Assembly (NCBI RefSeq): GCF_017566145.1
Contig: NZ_JABFCL010000013.1
Span: 17,971-81,970, forward strand
Direction: 5' to 3'
Source: Bittarella massiliensis (ex Durand et al. 2017)
Lineage (GTDB): Bacteria > Bacillota > Clostridia > Oscillospirales > Ruminococcaceae
Length of the DNA: 64,000 bases
In this document: positions 60,819 to 64,000 of the stretch, in pieces
How the letters are laid out: every line of letters starts with the position of its first letter
How positions within the stretch are numbered: the first letter of the stretch is position 1
The notes under the pieces: generated by a model
What the model was told of the DNA's origin: nothing
The model's input: the letters and a program-made list of their open reading frames with translations, nothing else
Database searches by the model: none
Position numbers and translations under genes: made by a program

Positions 60819-60847
60819 TTGCGCCCCTTGGCCTATGGGGGTATACT
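60819..60847 (+). promoter_or_regulatory. promoter of the esterase gene
   Basis: TTGCGC (60819-60824) and TATACT (60842-60847) are 17 bases apart. Because they overlap the longer open reading frame, translation should start at GTG 60895. Confidence 0.65.
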
Positions 60848-60894
60848 GGAGAAAAACCGGCGCGCCGAAGTGTTCCGGGAGGGAGGGACGAGCT

Positions 60895-61605
60895 GTGAAG
60901 GGAAGGCTGTACACGAGCCCGGGGGGAACCCGCTGCTATCTGCTTCAGGGATGGGGGCAGGGCATGCCTGCCGTTCACCTGTTGGACGGCGACATGGTGG
61001 AGGGGATGCTGCCCGAACTGCTGGCGGGACTGGAGGTGGAGGGGAGGGACCTGCCGCCCCTGGCCCTGGTGCTGCACAGCGCCGGGAACCGGGATGACGA
61101 CTACACCCCCTGGCCTGCCCCCAACCTAAAAAAGAGGGACAGGCCCTTTGGCGGCGGTGCGGCGGAGTACCTGCCCCGGCTCTGCCGCGCCAAGGAGGAG
61201 GCGGAGGCCGCCCTGGGGGCCGACGGCAGGCGCTCGGCTCTGTTGGGGTACTCGCTGGGGGGACTCTTTGCCCTCTGGGCGGCAGCCCAACCAAACGCCC
61301 CCTTTGCGGCTTTCGCCAGCCTTTCGGGTTCCCTCTGGTACGACGGCTGGCGGGAATATGCCGAAGAGAAGTTGCCACAGCGGGGGCGGGAGCTCTTCTA
61401 CCTCTCTTTGGGGGAGGGGGAGGAGCACACCCGAATGGCGCGGCTGGCCCCGGTGGGGGACTGCACCCGCGCCCTCTGCAAGCAGCTGCAGGGGCGGTTG
61501 GACAGCCCGGACCAGTGCGTGTTGGAGTGGAATCCGGGCGGCCATGTCACAGAGATCGCCGCCCGCCACGGACGGGCGCTGCGCTGGCTGGCAGGCCGCC
61601 TTTGA
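60895..61605 (+). CDS. alpha/beta-hydrolase, esterase-D-like
   Basis: From GTG 60895 (GGGAGG upstream) 236 residues include the nucleophile elbow GYSLGG (ALLGYSLGGLFALWAA), followed by LSGSLWYDGW, EGEEHTR, and NPGGHV, the last probably carrying the catalytic His. It is a cytoplasmic hydrolase of the esterase-D/Fes-like branch. The substrate is unknown. Confidence 0.85.
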   Translation: MKGRLYTSPGGTRCYLLQGWGQGMPAVHLLDGDMVEGMLPELLAGLEVEGRDLPPLALVLHSAGNRDDDYTPWPAPNLKKRDRPFGGGAAEYLPRLCRAKEEAEAALGADGRRSALLGYSLGGLFALWAAAQPNAPFAAFASLSGSLWYDGWREYAEEKLPQRGRELFYLSLGEGEEHTRMARLAPVGDCTRALCKQLQGRLDSPDQCVLEWNPGGHVTEIAARHGRALRWLAGRL

Positions 61606-62113
61606 GGGGGGCAAACAAGGGCCTCGCGGCTGTGGCTTCCAGATCTCAAATCGGCCTGGCAATTTGGGCGGAGCGGCGCTTTTGCCGCCCCGCCTTGCTG
61701 CGCTTTGCAAAGGCCTCTCCCAGTGTCCAAAAGGGGGGGAAGGAGAGATCGATCCACCGTCCAGAACTGTATTTCTCCACTGCGGAGGTGAGGGGGAAAA
61801 TGGCGACCGCCGCCGTTGGCCGCCCCTTCCTGCAAAAGGACCCGCCCAGAGTGTCAAACCAAGATCCCCTGCGGGGAATCTGGGCGCAGCAGCCATTTCT
61901 TTTTACCTCTTTAGGGGGAAAAGAGATGCTTTTAGGGCAAGGGAGATTCGGCTTTTTGCCGGCCTGGCTGCCGAGCATCCGGGTGATGGCCGGTTTTGCA
62001 GGTCAAACGGCGGTTGCCGTTCTCCTCATTTGACTCGACCGGCCTTTTTCGATTGCATCCGGCGCGGGGGATGGTGTATACTGAAAAGTATCAAGGAAAA
62101 AGGAAGGAATTAT
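61606..62113. other. long intergenic region ending in the NYN-gene promoter
   Basis: About 500 GC-rich bases without a supported gene. Near the right end TTGCAT and TATACT (about 62053-62082) are 18 bases apart, a promoter candidate for the NYN gene. Confidence 0.45.
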
Positions 62114-62938
62114 ATGGAAAACAGCATGGACCGGCGCTTCGCCGTCCTGATAGACGCCGACAACGTGTCGGGCAAATACATCAAGTGCATCCTCGACGAG
62201 GTCTCCAGCGACGGGATCGCCACCTATAAGCGCATCTACGGGGACTGGTCCAGCCCACTCCTCCAGTCCTGGAAGAGCCTGCTGCTGGACAATTCGATTC
62301 TCCCCATCCAGCAGTACGGCTACACCACCGGCAAAAACGCCACCGACTCGGCTATGATCATCGACGCCATGGACATTCTCTACTCGGGGAATGTGGAGGG
62401 GTTCTACATCGTCTCCAGCGACAGCGATTTCACCCGGCTGGCCGCCCGCCTGCGGGAGTCGGGGATGTACGTGGTGGGAATGGGGGAGAAAAAGACCCCC
62501 CAGCCCTTCATTAGCGCCTGCAACAAGTTCCGCTATCTGGAAATCCTGGCCGAGACTGCCGCCCGGGCCGCTGAGGGCGAGGAGCCAGAGCAGCTGGAGG
62601 CGGAGATCGAGGCGCCCGAGATCGCCAAGTGCGCCCCTGCCGCCGGCAGTTCCCAGCAGATGACCTCGCAAAAGACCATCCGCAAGGCCATTCGCAACAT
62701 TGTGGAGGAAATTTCCGACGAGGACGGCTGGGCCTTTACCGGCGAGTTGGGGAGCGTGCTCACCAAGCGCTACCCCGATTTTGACGTGCGCAACTTCGGC
62801 TTTAAAAAATTGACCCCCTTTCTCAAATCTTTGGGCATGCTGGACATCAAGGGCATTCGCTCGGCCGACGGCAACAGCAAGGTGGTCTATGTGCGCCTTT
62901 TGGAGCAGAAAAAGACTGGCGGCAGGGGCGGGCGGTAG
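62114..62938 (+). CDS. NYN-domain ribonuclease with OST-HTH/LOTUS domain
   Basis: Residues 1-145 form a NYN domain (PIN-like nuclease), with acidic residues at FAVLIDADNV (Asp14, Asp16), NATDSAMIIDAMD (Asp78, Asp84) and YIVSSDSDF (Asp103, Asp105). A linker rich in Glu and Ala leads to a C-terminal OST-HTH/LOTUS domain (RKAIRNIVEEISDEDGWAFTGELGSVLTKRYPDFDVRNFGFKKLTPFLKSLGMLDIK), an RNA-binding winged helix. Such bacterial fusions are predicted RNA-cleaving enzymes; the target is unknown. Confidence 0.9.
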   Translation: MENSMDRRFAVLIDADNVSGKYIKCILDEVSSDGIATYKRIYGDWSSPLLQSWKSLLLDNSILPIQQYGYTTGKNATDSAMIIDAMDILYSGNVEGFYIVSSDSDFTRLAARLRESGMYVVGMGEKKTPQPFISACNKFRYLEILAETAARAAEGEEPEQLEAEIEAPEIAKCAPAAGSSQQMTSQKTIRKAIRNIVEEISDEDGWAFTGELGSVLTKRYPDFDVRNFGFKKLTPFLKSLGMLDIKGIRSADGNSKVVYVRLLEQKKTGGRGGR

Positions 62939-62961
62939 CCTTTTTCCCTTGCAGAGAGAGG

Positions 62962-62990
62962 AGAGGGCCCTTCTGGCGGGCCCTCTTTTT
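62962..62990 (+). terminator. terminator of the NYN gene
   Basis: GAGGGCCC pairs with GGGCCCTC and is followed by TTTTT. Confidence 0.85.
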
Positions 62991-63140
62991 GATTTGCCCG
63001 CCTGTTGCCCCCGGCAGAAAGGGGGGAAAGACGATCCCAAGAGGGGAGCCCCGACAGGGTTGTGGCAGTGTTTGGGCCGGGTCCCAATTTGACCTGTCCC
63101 GTTGCCTGCCCTGCGAAAAAACTCTGTCTGCCCAATAAAA

Positions 63141-63183
63141 AGACCCTGTCGCCCCTCAAAAAAGAGGGGCGACAGGGTCTTTT
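63141..63183 (+). terminator. second strong hairpin terminator
   Basis: A 17-bp stem (63141-63157 with 63164-63180), loop of A residues and following TTTT; it stands upstream of the end of the leftward surface gene and may terminate it from the other side. Confidence 0.85.
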
Positions 63184-63240
63184 ATCACCTTATCCGGTTT
63201 GGGATAAGACTGCCGAAAGTAGAGGGGCCGTCTAAACCGA

Positions 63241-64000
63241 CTAGCGGTTCTCCTGGGCCTCTTCTTCCTCTTCGTCTTTCTTGAAGAAGAGGGTGAAGGC
63301 CTGGGCGGCGATGCCGACGGCGAAGAAGATGGTCCAGATGTCGGCAATGCGGAAGCGCCAGACCATGGGCTGGGTCACGAAGAAGAGGACAACCAGCAGG
63401 GTGGCAATGCCGGCCAGAATTCCCTTCTTGCCGAGGGTGCGCTTTTTGCTCAAAGCGCCGGCAATGGCGAGAATCAGGGCGACGGCGGCGCCAATCAGGT
63501 CGAGCAGGGTCATGCGGTCAGTGCCGGGGGCCTGGGCCTGAGGGATCTCGTTGTCGAGAATCTCCTCGGTGGGGCCGTCGACCGGGGCCTGGGCCTGCGG
63601 GGTCTCGCTGTCGGGGATGATCACCTGGTCAGCCGGAGGGGTGTCGACTGGCGCGTTGTCAACAGGGGGATTGGGGGTGACTGCCGGGGTGACAGGGCTG
63701 GTCGGAGAAGCGGGAACGGTGGGATCAGTGGGAGTGGTGGGATCAGCGGGGTTGACCGGCCCCACAGGAGACTCCTCCTCAGCCGGAGGATTGGGGTTCA
63801 CGGGTTCTTCGGTCTCGCGTTCCCTCCAGAGGGCGGTAACGGTCAGTTCGCCGGTGACGTTGGAGAAGTCGGCATCCCAGCCGGCAAACAGCCAGCCCTC
63901 GTCGGGGGTGGCCTGCGGGACCACAGCGGCTTCGCCGTGGTAGATGGTCTGCTGGGCGTCGCCGGAGACGGTGCCGTGCTCGCCGGGCAGGAAGGTGACG
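63241..64000 (-). CDS. C-terminal part of an InlB-repeat surface protein
   Basis: The gene enters from the right edge and stops at 63241. The visible part has an InlB B-repeat (VTFLPGEHGTVSG...WLFAGWDADFSNVTGELTVTALW), a long Pro/Thr/Val linker that spans the cell wall (PTTPTDPTVPASPTSPVTPAVTPNPP), and three C-terminal hydrophobic segments with a final acidic, Lys-rich tail. No LPxTG motif is seen, so it is anchored by the membrane segments and not by sortase. The protein is probably a large adhesin or wall protein. Confidence 0.8.
   Translation of the reverse strand, partial: VTFLPGEHGTVSGDAQQTIYHGEAAVVPQATPDEGWLFAGWDADFSNVTGELTVTALWRERETEEPVNPNPPAEEESPVGPVNPADPTTPTDPTVPASPTSPVTPAVTPNPPVDNAPVDTPPADQVIIPDSETPQAQAPVDGPTEEILDNEIPQAQAPGTDRMTLLDLIGAAVALILAIAGALSKKRTLGKKGILAGIATLLVVLFFVTQPMVWRFRIADIWTIFFAVGIAAQAFTLFFKKDEEEEEAQENR

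Noticed and set aside
61148..62113. Extension of the NYN frame to the left
   Set aside because: It passes through the esterase gene and intergenic DNA; promoter and ribosome site support ATG 62114.

Overview
The window suggests a GC-rich, low-G+C-phylum-type gut Clostridia (Oscillospiraceae-like Firmicute). The evidence is Firmicute-style Shine-Dalgarno sites with many GTG/TTG starts, dense rho-independent terminators, and host families such as TrmK, RqcH, YjbQ, DUF1858, DUF4352 and a sporulation-type sigma-70 factor. No species can be named from sequence alone.

Region 1 (1-28300) is the right-hand part of a prophage whose left end, including any intact integrase and repressor, lies outside the window. 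It runs in order: recombination/replication genes (SAK3-like annealing protein, NinB-like, HNH-like, SSB, DnaD-like initiator, DnaC-like loader, resolvase-like nuclease); small zinc proteins, a truncated C5 methyltransferase with a second gene overprinted in it, and an ArpU-like late regulator; a 480-base, highly structured, apparently noncoding transcription unit with its own promoter-like site and terminator; and packaging, head and short-tail genes. No tape measure, tail tube or baseplate gene is visible, so the particle is probably a podovirus. The lysin and holin come next, then, unusually, two more likely virion genes including a 1760-residue polyvalent-type protein. Two leftward lysogenic-conversion genes follow (a GY-repeat membrane protein and an Abi_2/AbiF HEPN protein with a structured leader). 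The prophage ends at the 3' end of a tRNA, probably Leu, followed by that tRNA's terminator.

Region 2 (28.3-35.8 kb) looks acquired and is visibly AT-richer than what follows. It holds a GNAT plus heterodimeric ABC exporter operon, controlled by a divergent MerR regulator through a textbook 19-bp-spaced promoter, and a solitary EVE-domain/PD-(D/E)XK nuclease that is a candidate modification-dependent restriction enzyme.

Region 3 (35.8-64 kb) is GC-rich host chromosome. It carries lipoproteins, an XRE regulator next to a frameshifted small gene, a nucleoside hydrolase with a Crp/Fnr regulator, a solitary prepilin, a Cys-rich pentapeptide protein, an HTH/Ser-Thr kinase pair, a MATE exporter behind an attenuator-like leader, a sigma factor, a polar amino-acid ABC transporter, an MFS-like protein, TrmK, Nif3, RqcH, YjbQ, WYL, HIRAN, an esterase, an NYN/OST-HTH protein and the end of an InlB-repeat surface protein. 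A hairpin-rich dispersed repeat occurs once near 40.2 kb and three times in tandem near 55.8 kb.
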